NCBI GenBank assembly: GCA_947500435.1 | Contig: CANMRV010000005.1 | Coordinates: 248,001 to 312,000 of the forward strand | From: an uncultured Flavobacteriaceae bacterium | Lineage (GTDB): Bacteria; Bacteroidota; Bacteroidia; Flavobacteriales; Flavobacteriaceae | Direction of reading: 5' to 3' | DNA length: 64,000 nt | Shown here: in pieces, positions 1 through 9,709 of the stretch | Numbering within the stretch: position 1 is the stretch's first letter | How the letters are laid out: the number at the start of each line of letters is the position of its first letter | Notes under the pieces: generated by a model | Databases searched by the model: none | The model's input: only the letters and a program-made list of their open reading frames with translations | What the model was told of the DNA's origin: nothing | Made by a program: the position numbers and the translations under genes

Positions 1-216
1 GGAGCAGGTCCGAGAGCCGGTCAGGCAATGATTCTTACGGCGAAGGCACGTGCTTTACAAGCAGGGCGATTGGCGGTAACACTTGATGATTTAAAGCATG
101 TCTCGTATCCTGTTCTTCGGCATCGCGTTATTGTAAACTTTAAAGCTGAGGCAGAGGGTGTTACTTCTGATGAGGTTACGAAGCATTTATTAGATACGAT
201 TAGGTTATCCTCTTAA
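1..216 (+). CDS. MoxR-family AAA+ ATPase, C-terminal fragment
   Basis: The reading frame is open from base 1, so this is the last 71 codons of a gene that starts outside the window. The tail contains the GPRAGQAM and KARALQAGR segments and ends in a small helical domain, as in the lid of MoxR ATPases. MoxR proteins act as chaperone-like ATPases beside DUF58 and BatA-type proteins, and that is exactly the context here: the next gene follows after 10 bp. The ATPase core is not visible. Family assignment is from the C-terminus and the neighbours. Confidence 0.85.
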   Translation, partial: GAGPRAGQAMILTAKARALQAGRLAVTLDDLKHVSYPVLRHRVIVNFKAEAEGVTSDEVTKHLLDTIRLSS

Positions 217-226
217 AGTAATTGCC

Positions 227-1123
227 GTGAAACAAGATTATCGACAACTATTGCAGCCAAAAATTATCAATAGTCTCTCAGGACTTTCATTGATAGCAAG
301 AGTCGTTGTTGATGGATATCTATCTGGCCTTAACCGCAGTAAGCGAGTAGGAGCAGGTTTAGAGTTTAGTCAATATAGGGGTTACGAAGCTGGTGATGAT
401 TTGCGTTTGCTAGATTGGAAGATGTTAGCCCGTTCCGGACGGTATTATATCAAACAATCGGAAATAGATACTCATATAACCGTCAAGTTTATTCTGGATG
501 CTAGTAAGTCCATGTTACATAAAGAAAATAGCATCACGAAATTGGAATATGCAAAAGTATTGATTGCCTCTTTGGCCACTTTGGCCCAAAATCAAGGAGA
601 CAGGATTGGTCTTTTTGCCTTAAATGACGAAAGCTTAAAAACGGTACCTCCTGTTTTACAAAAGCAACAATACACTCGCTTTTTGCATGAGTTGTCAACT
701 ATCGAAGGCAAAGGCAAATGGCCTGAAAAGTCTTTAGAGTTTGACAAGTTGCACGATCGAAGTCGTAAAGAACTTCTATTTTTTATTACCGATTTGCACG
801 AAGATACGGCAGAATTGACCTCCAAAATAAAGGGATTGAAAACGGCTCGAAATGAAGTTGTAGTGCTCCAAATTATGGGAGAAAACGAACTTGAATTCAA
901 CTATAAAGGATATGTGGTTTTTGAAGATTTAGAAACCGGTGCGAAAGTCAAGGTAGATGCGAAATCTGCAAAAAATGAATACTTAAAAGCATTTAAGGAA
1001 ACTATGGATGTGACTAAAAACAACTTACTTTCAAATGGAATTGCACATCATTTGTTTACACTTGACGAGCCCATTGGTGAAGCTTTAAACCTATTTCTAA
1101 AACAAAGAACCTATCTATTGTAA
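227..1123 (+). CDS. DUF58 domain protein
   Basis: This 298-residue cytosolic protein starts with GTG; no in-frame ATG lies close upstream. It has the DUF58 signature GxGxEFSQYRGYEAGDDLRLLDWKM (about residues 42-66), with YRxY..GDD..R.IDW-type spacing, followed by a von Willebrand A-like fold. The DASKSM segment near residue 90 resembles a MIDAS DxSxS motif. It sits directly between moxR and a BatA-like gene and ends one base before the next ATG, so the genes are probably co-transcribed and translationally coupled. The family is linked to envelope stress and aerotolerance in Bacteroidetes; the biochemical role is not known. Confidence 0.88.
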   Translation: MKQDYRQLLQPKIINSLSGLSLIARVVVDGYLSGLNRSKRVGAGLEFSQYRGYEAGDDLRLLDWKMLARSGRYYIKQSEIDTHITVKFILDASKSMLHKENSITKLEYAKVLIASLATLAQNQGDRIGLFALNDESLKTVPPVLQKQQYTRFLHELSTIEGKGKWPEKSLEFDKLHDRSRKELLFFITDLHEDTAELTSKIKGLKTARNEVVVLQIMGENELEFNYKGYVVFEDLETGAKVKVDAKSAKNEYLKAFKETMDVTKNNLLSNGIAHHLFTLDEPIGEALNLFLKQRTYLL

Positions 1124-2410
1124 ATGGTATTCGCAAACGCTATATATCTATGGGGTTTATTGGGATTACTAATCCCAATCGCAATACATTTATGGAGCCG
1201 TAAAAAGGTGAAGACAATAAAAGTTGGTAGTACAAAGCTGCTCGAAGCATCTGAACCAAAGCAAACGAATAGTATCAAACTTAACGAATTGTGGTTGTTG
1301 CTTTTACGACTGCTTACTATTCTTCTGTTGGTTTTTATCCTTTCGGAACCTAGTATCACAACAAAAGAAAAAAATACTACCATAAATTACTTGGTAGAAT
1401 CTAGTTTGGTGAACGATAAACGAATGAGTTCTATTTTGGATACGATACCTAAAGAATCAGTTCGAATCCTTGAAAAGGGATTTCCTAAATGGAATGATTA
1501 TGATTTTTCGGAACTTTCGGAAACACCTTCATATTGGCAGTTAGCGCAGGAAATGCAATTCATTCTTTCGGACAGTATTATCGTTTTTTCTCGAGGGTTT
1601 AGTAAGGGGTTGAAGGGTAAGCGTCCAAGAATTGCGGCAAACACACGCTGGATAGTTGTTGAGTCCAATGAAGTCTCGCAAAAACTAGTAGAGGCAATGG
1701 AAAAAGATTCATACGCTGAAATGCTTTCCATTTCAAGTAGTGAAAATTTACTTTCTTTTGAAAAGGATAGTATTGTTATGGATAGCGATGTGCTAGAATT
1801 TAATCCTGAAAAAGATAGCATCCGTTTATCAACATCCGAATCGAAGGATTGGATAGCCCTTAAAAAAGATATTCCAATAAAAATCGGCATTCTTGAGAAT
1901 GATACTTTAAGTGATCAAGTCCAATTTATAAAAGCTGCATATCGCGGGATGTCCCGATTTTTAGATAGACCCCTTAGGATTGAAGTTTTAGCCGGCGAGG
2001 ATAGCATCGAAGATTTCGACACACTTATTTCGTTCGATGACAAGCTAACCATAAACATGGAAACAAATGTTATTATCTATCAACCAAATAAGTTCGCAAG
2101 TCAATTAATTACAGAAGGCCCAACCAAGAATGTCTTTTATCTTACCAAATTATTAGATAGTGAGAATATAGTAAATGAACATCTTCCTGAAAGGCTTTTG
2201 GATATACTGCAACTTAGAACAGGATTTGAAAGCACCATAAGTACGAGCGATGTAAGAACAGTAGCTGAAAACGAACTCCAACCCTTAAAATCGAAGGCAA
2301 AACCGATAAAGAATATAGCTGGCCTAGTTCAAATGGCTTCTTGGCTTTGGTTGGCTTTACTTCTCGTCATCATTTTAGAACGGATTGTATCCAAATTGAG
2401 AAAGCAATGA
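1124..2410 (+). CDS. BatA-like membrane protein
   Basis: This 428-residue protein opens with the BatA/aerotolerance N-terminal membrane domain: a TM segment from about residue 7 (LWGLLGLLIPIAIHLW), a basic stretch RKKVKTIKVGS, and a second TM around residues 60-76. It ends with one more TM segment (WLWLALLLVIILERIV) and a basic tail. The long middle part is soluble and without recognisable motifs. The start codon directly abuts the DUF58 stop. The product probably works with MoxR and DUF58 at the inner membrane. It lacks a clear VWA MIDAS, so it is BatA-like only in its N-terminus. Confidence 0.8.
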   Translation: MVFANAIYLWGLLGLLIPIAIHLWSRKKVKTIKVGSTKLLEASEPKQTNSIKLNELWLLLLRLLTILLLVFILSEPSITTKEKNTTINYLVESSLVNDKRMSSILDTIPKESVRILEKGFPKWNDYDFSELSETPSYWQLAQEMQFILSDSIIVFSRGFSKGLKGKRPRIAANTRWIVVESNEVSQKLVEAMEKDSYAEMLSISSSENLLSFEKDSIVMDSDVLEFNPEKDSIRLSTSESKDWIALKKDIPIKIGILENDTLSDQVQFIKAAYRGMSRFLDRPLRIEVLAGEDSIEDFDTLISFDDKLTINMETNVIIYQPNKFASQLITEGPTKNVFYLTKLLDSENIVNEHLPERLLDILQLRTGFESTISTSDVRTVAENELQPLKSKAKPIKNIAGLVQMASWLWLALLLVIILERIVSKLRKQ

Positions 2411-4632
2411 GTACAAGTGGAAAAAATATAGTCATGCAGTTTACAAAACGCTGGCAATTTCTGCTCGTCGTTGAGGCCTTTGCATACGCTTTGGGTTTTG
2501 CTTTGTTGGTATTTTCTATAAGCAGAAATCTCGTTGCTACACTATGCGGCTTTATCATTTGCGGTCTGGTATTGCTTTTGTTCAAAAAGCCATGGCGAAT
2601 ATCGCTTAACAAAGCATCTAACTTCTTAGATCAAAGCTTGGGAAGTATGGAGAACAGCACAGGATTGTTTCTAACTCCAAAAGCTGAACTTTCTGATATA
2701 GCCCTATTGCAGCGGCATAGGGTAGAGCAGCTATTAGAAGCCGAGATTGGAAAAATTCAACCCAAAGTCCCTTTGAAAAAGGCACTTCTTTGGTTATTGG
2801 TTTTCGGAGTAACTGCATTTTTTCTGTACTATTTTAATGTATTTGGGAATTTGAATACTAGTAATAATAGTCCCGTAACCAAGGAAGCCATTGTGTTTCA
2901 ACCTTTAGATTCTGTGGTATCCGAATCTAATCCTCCAAGTATAAAGGAGCAGAGACTAACTATTAAATATCCCGCTTACACGGGACTCCCTCCCAAAACA
3001 ACGGCGAATATGAATATCAAGGCTTTAGAGGGTTCAAATATCTATTGGAGTATTCAGTTCGACAAAGCTGTTGATAGTGTCTATATGGAAAGGAATGGAG
3101 AAAGTAATTCCATGGAATTGAAGGGCACGGAGTATGTAAAAAACATCCAGTTAGCGCAATCGGCATTTTACAATTTCAAGTTTAAGAATTTGAATGGTGC
3201 TTCTTATTTATCGGACTTATATTCAATAGAAGTGGTAAAAGACGAGCTTCCCGAAATTGAAATTCAACAATTAAAGCAGTTCAGCTCATTTGATGTGACA
3301 GATGATAAAATATTGAATTTAAAAGCTTTAATATCAGATGATTATGGTATTTCAGATGCTTACATCATTGCAACAGTAACTAAAGGTGAAGGAGAATCCG
3401 TTAAGTTTAGAGAGGAGCGATTGTCGTTTGGCGCCTTTAACTCTGGCAGTAAAAAACTGAATTTGAAGAAGACGATAGATTTGACTGCCTTAAAAATGCA
3501 GGCCGGTGACGAATTGTATTTCTATATAGAAGCACTAGACGTAAAACAACCTAAACCCAATCGAGCGCGTAGTGAAACCTTTTTTGCGGTAATACGGGAT
3601 ACGGTCTCGAATCAATTTGCTGTGGAAGGTACGATGGGTGCTGATTTAATGCCCGATTACTTTAGAAGTCAACGACAGCTAATTATCGACACTGAAAAAC
3701 TTATTGCTGATAAGAACAAGCTTTCTGAAAAGGAATTCAATTTTACCAGTAACGAATTGGGTTATGATCAAAAGTCGCTCCGTTTAAAGTATGGGGAGTT
3801 TATGGGAGATGAATCCGATTCGGGGATTCAGGTTACCGAAGAAATTGAACCAGAGGCATCTCCCGAAGGAGAACAGGAAGAAGATGACCCGTTGGGAGCG
3901 TACACACATGACCATGACCACGACAATGAGCATAACCTTGTAGATCACGACCATGAAGAAGCCGAGACTGATGAAGAGGAAGACCCGCTCAGCAATTATT
4001 TGCACAACCATGACGACCCCGAAGAGTCGACCCTTTTCACACAATCTTTAAAAAGTAAACTACGTCAAGCGATGGCGGAAATGTGGGATGCAGAATTACA
4101 TCTTCGTTTGTATACCCCCGAAAACTCTTTGCCTTATCAATACAGGGCCTTGAAGTTGATTCAGGAGATTAAAAACAGCTCTCGAATTTATGTGCATCGC
4201 ATTGGGTTTGACCCGCCACCGATAAAAGAAGACAAACGATTAACCGGAGAAATTAAGGATATCAAAACTTTTCAGAAGGTCGATGATGTAGCACAGTCGG
4301 ATGATTTTTCCGCGATGCGCGAATCGGTTACTAGAATTACGGGAATTATCGCGAATCAATCTTTACTAGTAGATGCTGATAGAGAACTTTTTGCTGCTGC
4401 AGGAAATGAATTAGCCGTTTTAGCAATTGAAAATCCAAGTCAATATCTCCATACCCTACAGCGCTTAAAGTGGATATCTGAAAAGGAGCAAACCGCTGTG
4501 CAAGATTTACTTGAAGTCCAATCCGGATTGTTAAGGGCATTACCTGATATAGAAGAGAATCCTTCAAAAGGAAGCCTTTTTCAAGATGAGATGAATACAT
4601 TGATGCTAAAAGAATTGGAAATCAATGATTGA
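2407..4632 (+). CDS. DUF4175-like membrane protein with His/Asp-rich insert
   Basis: The start chosen is the ATG of the ATGA overlap with the previous stop (741 residues, MSTSGKNIV); a longer reading would run deep into the preceding gene. Two TM segments lie at about residues 17-60 and a third near residue 125-142, then a large presumably periplasmic region with beta-rich repeats. Around residues 505-555 there is a low-complexity Asp/Glu/His stretch containing HDHDHD and DHDHEE blocks, which could bind divalent metal. The layout matches Bacteroidetes DUF4175-type proteins coded in moxR/bat operons. Function is unknown; the operon context suggests envelope maintenance. Confidence 0.75.
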   Translation: MSTSGKNIVMQFTKRWQFLLVVEAFAYALGFALLVFSISRNLVATLCGFIICGLVLLLFKKPWRISLNKASNFLDQSLGSMENSTGLFLTPKAELSDIALLQRHRVEQLLEAEIGKIQPKVPLKKALLWLLVFGVTAFFLYYFNVFGNLNTSNNSPVTKEAIVFQPLDSVVSESNPPSIKEQRLTIKYPAYTGLPPKTTANMNIKALEGSNIYWSIQFDKAVDSVYMERNGESNSMELKGTEYVKNIQLAQSAFYNFKFKNLNGASYLSDLYSIEVVKDELPEIEIQQLKQFSSFDVTDDKILNLKALISDDYGISDAYIIATVTKGEGESVKFREERLSFGAFNSGSKKLNLKKTIDLTALKMQAGDELYFYIEALDVKQPKPNRARSETFFAVIRDTVSNQFAVEGTMGADLMPDYFRSQRQLIIDTEKLIADKNKLSEKEFNFTSNELGYDQKSLRLKYGEFMGDESDSGIQVTEEIEPEASPEGEQEEDDPLGAYTHDHDHDNEHNLVDHDHEEAETDEEEDPLSNYLHNHDDPEESTLFTQSLKSKLRQAMAEMWDAELHLRLYTPENSLPYQYRALKLIQEIKNSSRIYVHRIGFDPPPIKEDKRLTGEIKDIKTFQKVDDVAQSDDFSAMRESVTRITGIIANQSLLVDADRELFAAAGNELAVLAIENPSQYLHTLQRLKWISEKEQTAVQDLLEVQSGLLRALPDIEENPSKGSLFQDEMNTLMLKELEIND

Positions 4633-6379
4633 TACAGGTCTTTTTCAAAACTCTTATTTACTTTGGCCAGTTGCTATTGCGGCATCCGTACTATGGATTT
4701 TATTTATTTGGAAAGAATGGAGTACCCCCATAAAAAAACGATTCTATCTTCATAGTTTGATTTCCCTGATAACCATCCTGTCGCTTGCTATGTTGGCCCT
4801 TAAGCCACTGAGCAAAAGGATAGTGCAATCAAATGCAGGAGTACTGCTAACAAACGGGTACAGTCAAAAACATCTAGATAGTTTAAAAAAGAGCAAAAAA
4901 GGGATTACAATTTTTGATTATCAGGAGAATGCTCAAATAGGTCAGACCTTAGATTCATTGGGTAATTTGTTTGTCTTGGGGAATGGCGTTGCCTCCTATG
5001 ACTTTTGGCAATTTGAAAATCGTTCTGTAAGTTATTTGGGAGCTGAGGTACCCTCCGGAATTATTGATTTAAACTATGCACAGGAAAGGGTTCTGGGTGA
5101 GTTATTGAAAATAGAAGGCAGGTATTACAAGGCAAGAGCTTCTCACAGGCTTGTCCTTCAGGATGCCAATTCGCAAGGAGTGGATTCACTAGAGTTCAAT
5201 GCTGAAACCATTCAAGAGTTTGAACTTTCTACTCCATTAAAGGCAACGGGGAAGTTTGTTTTTCAATTGGTTGAAAAGGATTCCTTGGGGGAAGTGATTT
5301 TAAAAGAATCCTTGCCTTTCAAAGTGACAGATAAAAATAGACTTAAAATACTTTTGGTCAATAGCTTCCCGACTTTTGAAACCAAATATTTAAAAAACTA
5401 CTTAGCCGAAATGGGACATGAAGTCGTAGTAAGAAGTCAATTGACCCGTGGTCGCTATAAGTTCGAGTATTTCAATACGAAAAGGATTCCTATCTATCGG
5501 TTGGGGGAAAAAGAATTGGAAGACTTTGATTTGCTGTTTATTGATGGAACTTCCTTTAAAAACCTATCCACCAAGTCCTGGACATCTATCGAAAAAACAA
5601 TACAGAATAACGGATTGGGATTGTTTATCCAGTCAGAAGCTAGCCTATTCAGTAGGTCTTCCACAAGACTTGGACTAGAATTTGAGAGAGATGGAATTTC
5701 AAAGGTTGCCTTGAATGAATTTCCGAAGGTATTATTGGAGAAATTCCCATTTCGGATTAAGGATGTTGACGGAATAGAAGAAATCCATACTTCCAATGGA
5801 AATCTTGTAACAGCTTATAAACGCATGCAGCAGGGTAGGATAGGGGCTTCCGTAATCCAAAATACATACCAGCTACAACTAGACGGCAAAACGGAGGCCT
5901 ATCGCCAATTTTGGTCTGAAATTATAAATAGGCTTTCTAAGAAAAAAACCTTGCTAGCAGATTGGGCGGTAACCAATAATTTCCCTTTGGAAAATCATCC
6001 CTTCCAATTCGGACTTCGAACCCCAATCGAAAAGCCTCAGGTGTTCAAGATTGATAAAAATCAAATTGCGCTGAGCCAACATATTGATATTCCGTCTCTT
6101 TGGAGCGGTACAACCTACCCCAAACATAAAGGGTGGAATTCCCTTCTTCTTAAAGATAGAACTCAAGAAGGCTTTGATTTTTATGTTATAGATAGTACTG
6201 CTTGGCAGTCCTTAAAGACAAGAAAACGGCAGAAGGCAAATAGTTGGTTTTTTAATGGAGCATCTGACAGTCCAAAAGAAAGGACTTTTACTGCCCCAAT
6301 ACATCCACTTTGGTTCTTTCTTGTGGCCTTATTTGGCCTAGGGTATTTGTGGTTACACCCAAAGGTACTCCGGAATTGA
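4625..6379 (+). CDS. Bat-operon membrane protein, unknown function
   Basis: This 584-residue protein overlaps the preceding gene by 8 bp and is the last gene of the operon. Two TM segments are near the N-terminus (LLWPVAIAASVLWILFIW and LISLITILSLAMLAL) and one near the C-terminus (PLWFFLVALFGLGYLWL), so most of the protein should lie in the periplasm. The middle part has an ILLVNSFPTFETKYLKNYL segment typical of a class I glutamine-amidotransferase-like fold, which is also seen in large BatA-like proteins. No catalytic Cys/His dyad is evident. The role is inferred only from its partners. Confidence 0.72.
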   Translation: MIDTGLFQNSYLLWPVAIAASVLWILFIWKEWSTPIKKRFYLHSLISLITILSLAMLALKPLSKRIVQSNAGVLLTNGYSQKHLDSLKKSKKGITIFDYQENAQIGQTLDSLGNLFVLGNGVASYDFWQFENRSVSYLGAEVPSGIIDLNYAQERVLGELLKIEGRYYKARASHRLVLQDANSQGVDSLEFNAETIQEFELSTPLKATGKFVFQLVEKDSLGEVILKESLPFKVTDKNRLKILLVNSFPTFETKYLKNYLAEMGHEVVVRSQLTRGRYKFEYFNTKRIPIYRLGEKELEDFDLLFIDGTSFKNLSTKSWTSIEKTIQNNGLGLFIQSEASLFSRSSTRLGLEFERDGISKVALNEFPKVLLEKFPFRIKDVDGIEEIHTSNGNLVTAYKRMQQGRIGASVIQNTYQLQLDGKTEAYRQFWSEIINRLSKKKTLLADWAVTNNFPLENHPFQFGLRTPIEKPQVFKIDKNQIALSQHIDIPSLWSGTTYPKHKGWNSLLLKDRTQEGFDFYVIDSTAWQSLKTRKRQKANSWFFNGASDSPKERTFTAPIHPLWFFLVALFGLGYLWLHPKVLRN

Positions 6380-6500
6380 ATGGCATAATTTTCCAGCGGA
6401 TAAACATATTAGCGAATAAATGAACTATTTAACTTTTTTGGCGCTTCTTTAACACTACAAGACAGAAATGGGCGTTAGTTTTACAGATTAAAAAATTGCC

Positions 6501-6959
6501 TTGATTCAGGATATATTAATTGCCATGTTATGGAGTATTTCCCCATTCGGGGAAGCCAAGGTTGGTATTCCCTACGGAATGTATTCTGGCGCTAATATCT
6601 ATTGGGTATTCTTCTTTTGTTTTATTGCAAACGTCCTTGTTTTTCCTTTGATGTTTTTTTTCTTAGAGCATATCAATACCTACCTTTTGCGTCTCAGATT
6701 TTATAAAAAAGCTGCAGTTTATGTGGCTAAGAAAGCAAAACTAGGCTCTGGCGAAAAAATCAAAAAGTACGGATTTTTAGGATTAATATTCTTCGTAATG
6801 CTACCCATACCCGGTACGGGAGTATATGCGGGTAGTATTGCCAGTTATATTTTCAAATTTGAACGACAGAAAGCTTTTGTCGCGAATACGATTGGTATTT
6901 TTATTTCTTCCGTAATCGTCTGGGTAACAACACTTGTTGCTATGGGCGTCATCAAATAA
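6501..6959 (+). CDS. COG2426 small multidrug export family membrane protein
   Basis: This 152-residue protein has four to five hydrophobic segments and the motifs SPFGEAKVGIPYG near the N-terminus and GLIFFVMLPIPGTGVYAGSIASY in the second half. Both are typical of the COG2426/PF06695 family, which is named small multidrug export protein but has little experimental support. The start used is TTG; an in-frame ATG at 6524 would give a protein 8 residues shorter and begins at the conserved LWSISPFGEA block. It stands alone after the Bat operon, with 120 bp on the left and 78 bp on the right. Confidence 0.8.
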   Translation: MIQDILIAMLWSISPFGEAKVGIPYGMYSGANIYWVFFFCFIANVLVFPLMFFFLEHINTYLLRLRFYKKAAVYVAKKAKLGSGEKIKKYGFLGLIFFVMLPIPGTGVYAGSIASYIFKFERQKAFVANTIGIFISSVIVWVTTLVAMGVIK

Positions 6960-7037
6960 CATATTTTGTTGATAAGTACTAAAACACTTCTTTTTTTTAA
7001 CGTATAAGTCCCATTATTTTAGCGGGCTTTTAAGCGT

Positions 7038-7421
7038 ATGAGAGAACTGGAAGTTGGTGATAAAGTATACAATGTAAAACAAGATGGTTTTGGCGATTTT
7101 GCCCGCTACTCTTTTTCTGAAGTAGAGAAATTGACAAAGACATTGGCCATCTTGAAGAATGGGATACGACTTTACAATCAGCCCAGACCTTCTTATATTA
7201 CAGAAGATATAGGCTATTGCGTATCTAGACAGAAAGGTGTTCATTGGCATTTACTCTCACTTAAAGCAATTCGAAAAGCCCAGGTGGAAAATCAGAAAAT
7301 TGCGGCCTATGATTGGTTTGAGTCCAAAGAGTTTACCTTAAAAGAAAAAATGTATATCTACGAACAGTTCAAAAAATTAGCTCAGAACAATCCTAAGGCT
7401 AAGGCGCATATATATTCTTAA
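7038..7421 (+). CDS. Conserved hypothetical protein
   Basis: A 127-residue soluble protein with a mixed N-terminal half (GDKVYNVKQDGFGDF) and a helical C-terminal half. I do not recognise a named domain. It overlaps the 3' end of the convergent aminotransferase gene by 23 bp. Codon use is like that of the flanking core genes, so it is probably a resident gene. No signal peptide or membrane segment is visible. Confidence 0.65.
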   Translation: MRELEVGDKVYNVKQDGFGDFARYSFSEVEKLTKTLAILKNGIRLYNQPRPSYITEDIGYCVSRQKGVHWHLLSLKAIRKAQVENQKIAAYDWFESKEFTLKEKMYIYEQFKKLAQNNPKAKAHIYS

Positions 7422-8256
7422 GTTCTAGAAAGAGCAGCTGCAATTTTTTGGTGGTTTCCCCAGGTGTATTCCCCTCGTAATAAATATGCTCATCGATTTT
7501 TTGAACTGAAGCAATTTGAGTTGAGGTTCCCGTCAAAAAGGCCTCATCCATTTTGGTGATATCTTTTTGTAATATTGCTTTTTCTTCAATACGTATATTA
7601 TTTTCCTGGCATATCTGAATAACAATTTCCCGAGTGATGCCATTTAGAATATTCTCATCAGCTGGATGCGTATAAACAATTCCGTTTTTCACAAAAAATA
7701 TATTGGAATGTGAGGCTTCAGTGACCTTACCATCTCGATGGAAAACGGTTTCATAGTGCCCTCCTTTGATGGCAGTATCATTGGCCATTACATTGCCCAA
7801 TAGCGAAGTCATTTTAATATCGCAACGGTGCCAGCGAAAATCTTTGTCGGTGATTACAGAAATGGGTTTGTTGTTGATTTCAGGCAATGTAAATGGTAAG
7901 ACATAGATCATAACAGTAGGCTCTATTCTCTTAGGAAACGAATGTATTCTAGGCGCAACACCACGGGTTACCTGAATGTAGAGTAAACAATCTCTTTGCT
8001 GTAAATCAGAAGCCAGAAGCAATTGGTCAATTGTATTGGGTAGTCTTGAAACGTCAAATTCAATATTGATTTTTTTAAGACACTCTACGAGTCTTTCTAG
8101 ATGTTCTGCTCCGTAGAAAAAACTTCCATTGATTTGCAGCATTACTTCATAGATGCCATCGCCAAACAAGAATCCACGGTCAAAAACCGATATCTTGGCC
8201 TGTGATGCATCTAGAATCTCACCGTTTAAATATACTTTTTCAGGATAGTTTGCCAT
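7399..8256 (-). CDS. Class IV aminotransferase, D-amino-acid transaminase type
   Basis: This is a PLP enzyme of fold type IV, 285 residues, the usual length of D-alanine aminotransferases. It has the N-terminal FDRGFLFGDGIYEV block (residues 25-38), the PLP-lysine at about residue 148 in RCDIKMTSLLGN, the E-A-S-N-x-F block (TEASHSNIFFV) and the GITR motif near residue 205. Such enzymes make D-Glu or D-Ala for peptidoglycan; a branched-chain or aminodeoxychorismate lyase specificity cannot be excluded without comparison of the substrate-loop residues. Its start lies about 60 bp from the left end of a mobile element, so its promoter may have been reshaped by the insertion. Confidence 0.85.
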   Translation of the reverse strand: MANYPEKVYLNGEILDASQAKISVFDRGFLFGDGIYEVMLQINGSFFYGAEHLERLVECLKKINIEFDVSRLPNTIDQLLLASDLQQRDCLLYIQVTRGVAPRIHSFPKRIEPTVMIYVLPFTLPEINNKPISVITDKDFRWHRCDIKMTSLLGNVMANDTAIKGGHYETVFHRDGKVTEASHSNIFFVKNGIVYTHPADENILNGITREIVIQICQENNIRIEEKAILQKDITKMDEAFLTGTSTQIASVQKIDEHIYYEGNTPGETTKKLQLLFLELKNIYAP

Positions 8257-8317
8257 GACTAATTTATTTGCCGATACAAAATATAACTTTATTTGAAAAC
8301 CAGTTAGTTACAAATTT

Positions 8318-8379
8318 AAGGTACAAATAAGGTACAATATTGATTCGATTTACTATTTGTAACCTTATTTTGAGGTTAC
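8318..8379. repeat. Left-end repeat cluster (AAGGTACAA pair plus inverted repeat)
   Basis: Two direct copies of AAGGTACAA start at 8318 and 8329, exactly 11 bp apart. They are followed by the inverted repeat GTAACCT (8359-8365) / AGGTTAC (8373-8379). The same paired motif with the same period is at the other end of the element. The arrangement is what arm-type integrase sites look like. The inverted repeat lies just downstream of the pentapeptide gene and could also end its transcript. Confidence 0.6.
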
Positions 8380-8394
8380 ACTTTTATAATAAGT

Positions 8395-9705
8395 TTAATA
8401 GTCCTTAACTATAATATAGTCCTCGAAATATTTGTTTTTTGGTGCATCAACTATCTTATAATCATAGATTATTCTATCTATTCCTTCAACACCTAAAGAA
8501 TCTCTTTGATAAATGAACCAATCAGGTCTATTTACCAAAGTGCTATCTAATATTATATTTGAAATATTTGTTCCAGAAAAATTCGTACCGCTAATATTTG
8601 AGTGGCTTAAATCTAGAAATTCTGGGGTCGCAATATTACAGTCTTTCAATATTGCTCCTCTTAAATCTGAATGTTTTATAGAAGTCTCTAAAAATAATAC
8701 ATTATCAAACTTAGCCCCATTAAGGTTAGACCCGTCAAGAGTACAATATTCAAACTGAACACCAAATAATGCATGGTTTTCTAAATCTATTCCTCGTAAT
8801 CTTGTCGCACCAAAGTGAACCTCGTCAAGGTTTGTTTCTTTCAAGTTGACAGAATCCAAATACGACATAACTATATTGGCATTGAATAAACTAGCATTTT
8901 CTAGTTTGGTGCGACTCATATTTGATGAAAAAATTGATGCATTTCTTAGATCGGAAAACGCTAAATTGGCTTTTGTTAGAATAACATCATTAAATACAAC
9001 CTCATTTAAATCTGAATAATTGAAGTTAGATTTTTCGAATATAAAATCTACAATATGTAAACTGTCAATTTTGCTCTCAACTAGAGAAATTAACAATTGT
9101 GCACGTTCGGGACTTAATGAAGTGGCTATTAAACTATCACCAGATAGATATCGATATGGCTTCATGGACAAAGTTAATCCATTAATACGTCCGATTAATG
9201 AATTAGAAAGAGTTCGTGTTGTATTAGACCGTGATTCTAATTCCGAAGTTAGGTCACTTAATACTTCCCCCATAATAAACATTTGGGAAGACCTTCTTGA
9301 TGCTTCGGTTAGATACGTTTGTTGCTCAATTCTTTTATTTTGAAGATCAAACTTTTGATTCTGTAATTCTATTATTATGTTTTGATTTTTAAGTAGCTTA
9401 TTTTGATTTTCCAGATGATTATCTTGTCTGTATAGAAAAAACAAGGTCAAAATGCCAATTATTCCTCCTGAGGCGATAGCTATTGTTGTAGGTGAGGCAA
9501 AAAACCTCCAAATTATTGCCTTAGTTACGGCAATGAAACGAGGGTCATTTTGGTTTCCCCAATCATTCTTTCTTTTGTAAAAATTCCAAAAAAGTTTAAA
9601 TGGTCTATGTTCTTGTTCAAGCAATTCTGCCTCTATCCGATGAAGCTCATTTTCAAGTTTTTTGTTCTGCTCTATGATTGCGTCAATCTTTTGCTGAGTA
9701 TCCAT
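8395..9705 (-). CDS. Coiled-coil, transmembrane, pentapeptide-repeat protein
   Basis: 436 residues. The N-terminus is a charged coiled coil (residues 1-35), then a TM segment near residues 75-95 (SPTTIAIASGGIIGILTLFFLY), a second Gln/Asn-rich coiled coil to about residue 135, a linker, and a C-terminal block of A(D/N)Lxx repeats from about residue 225 to 385 (for example SDLRNASIFSSNMSRTKLENASLF). That block should fold as a right-handed quadrilateral beta-helix. It starts 4 bp after the end of the upstream gene at 9710, so the two probably form one transcript. Membrane-tethered pentapeptide proteins occur as cargo of mobile elements; function is unknown. Confidence 0.75.
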   Translation of the reverse strand: MDTQQKIDAIIEQNKKLENELHRIEAELLEQEHRPFKLFWNFYKRKNDWGNQNDPRFIAVTKAIIWRFFASPTTIAIASGGIIGILTLFFLYRQDNHLENQNKLLKNQNIIIELQNQKFDLQNKRIEQQTYLTEASRRSSQMFIMGEVLSDLTSELESRSNTTRTLSNSLIGRINGLTLSMKPYRYLSGDSLIATSLSPERAQLLISLVESKIDSLHIVDFIFEKSNFNYSDLNEVVFNDVILTKANLAFSDLRNASIFSSNMSRTKLENASLFNANIVMSYLDSVNLKETNLDEVHFGATRLRGIDLENHALFGVQFEYCTLDGSNLNGAKFDNVLFLETSIKHSDLRGAILKDCNIATPEFLDLSHSNISGTNFSGTNISNIILDSTLVNRPDWFIYQRDSLGVEGIDRIIYDYKIVDAPKNKYFEDYIIVKDY

Positions 9706-9709
9706 TCAA

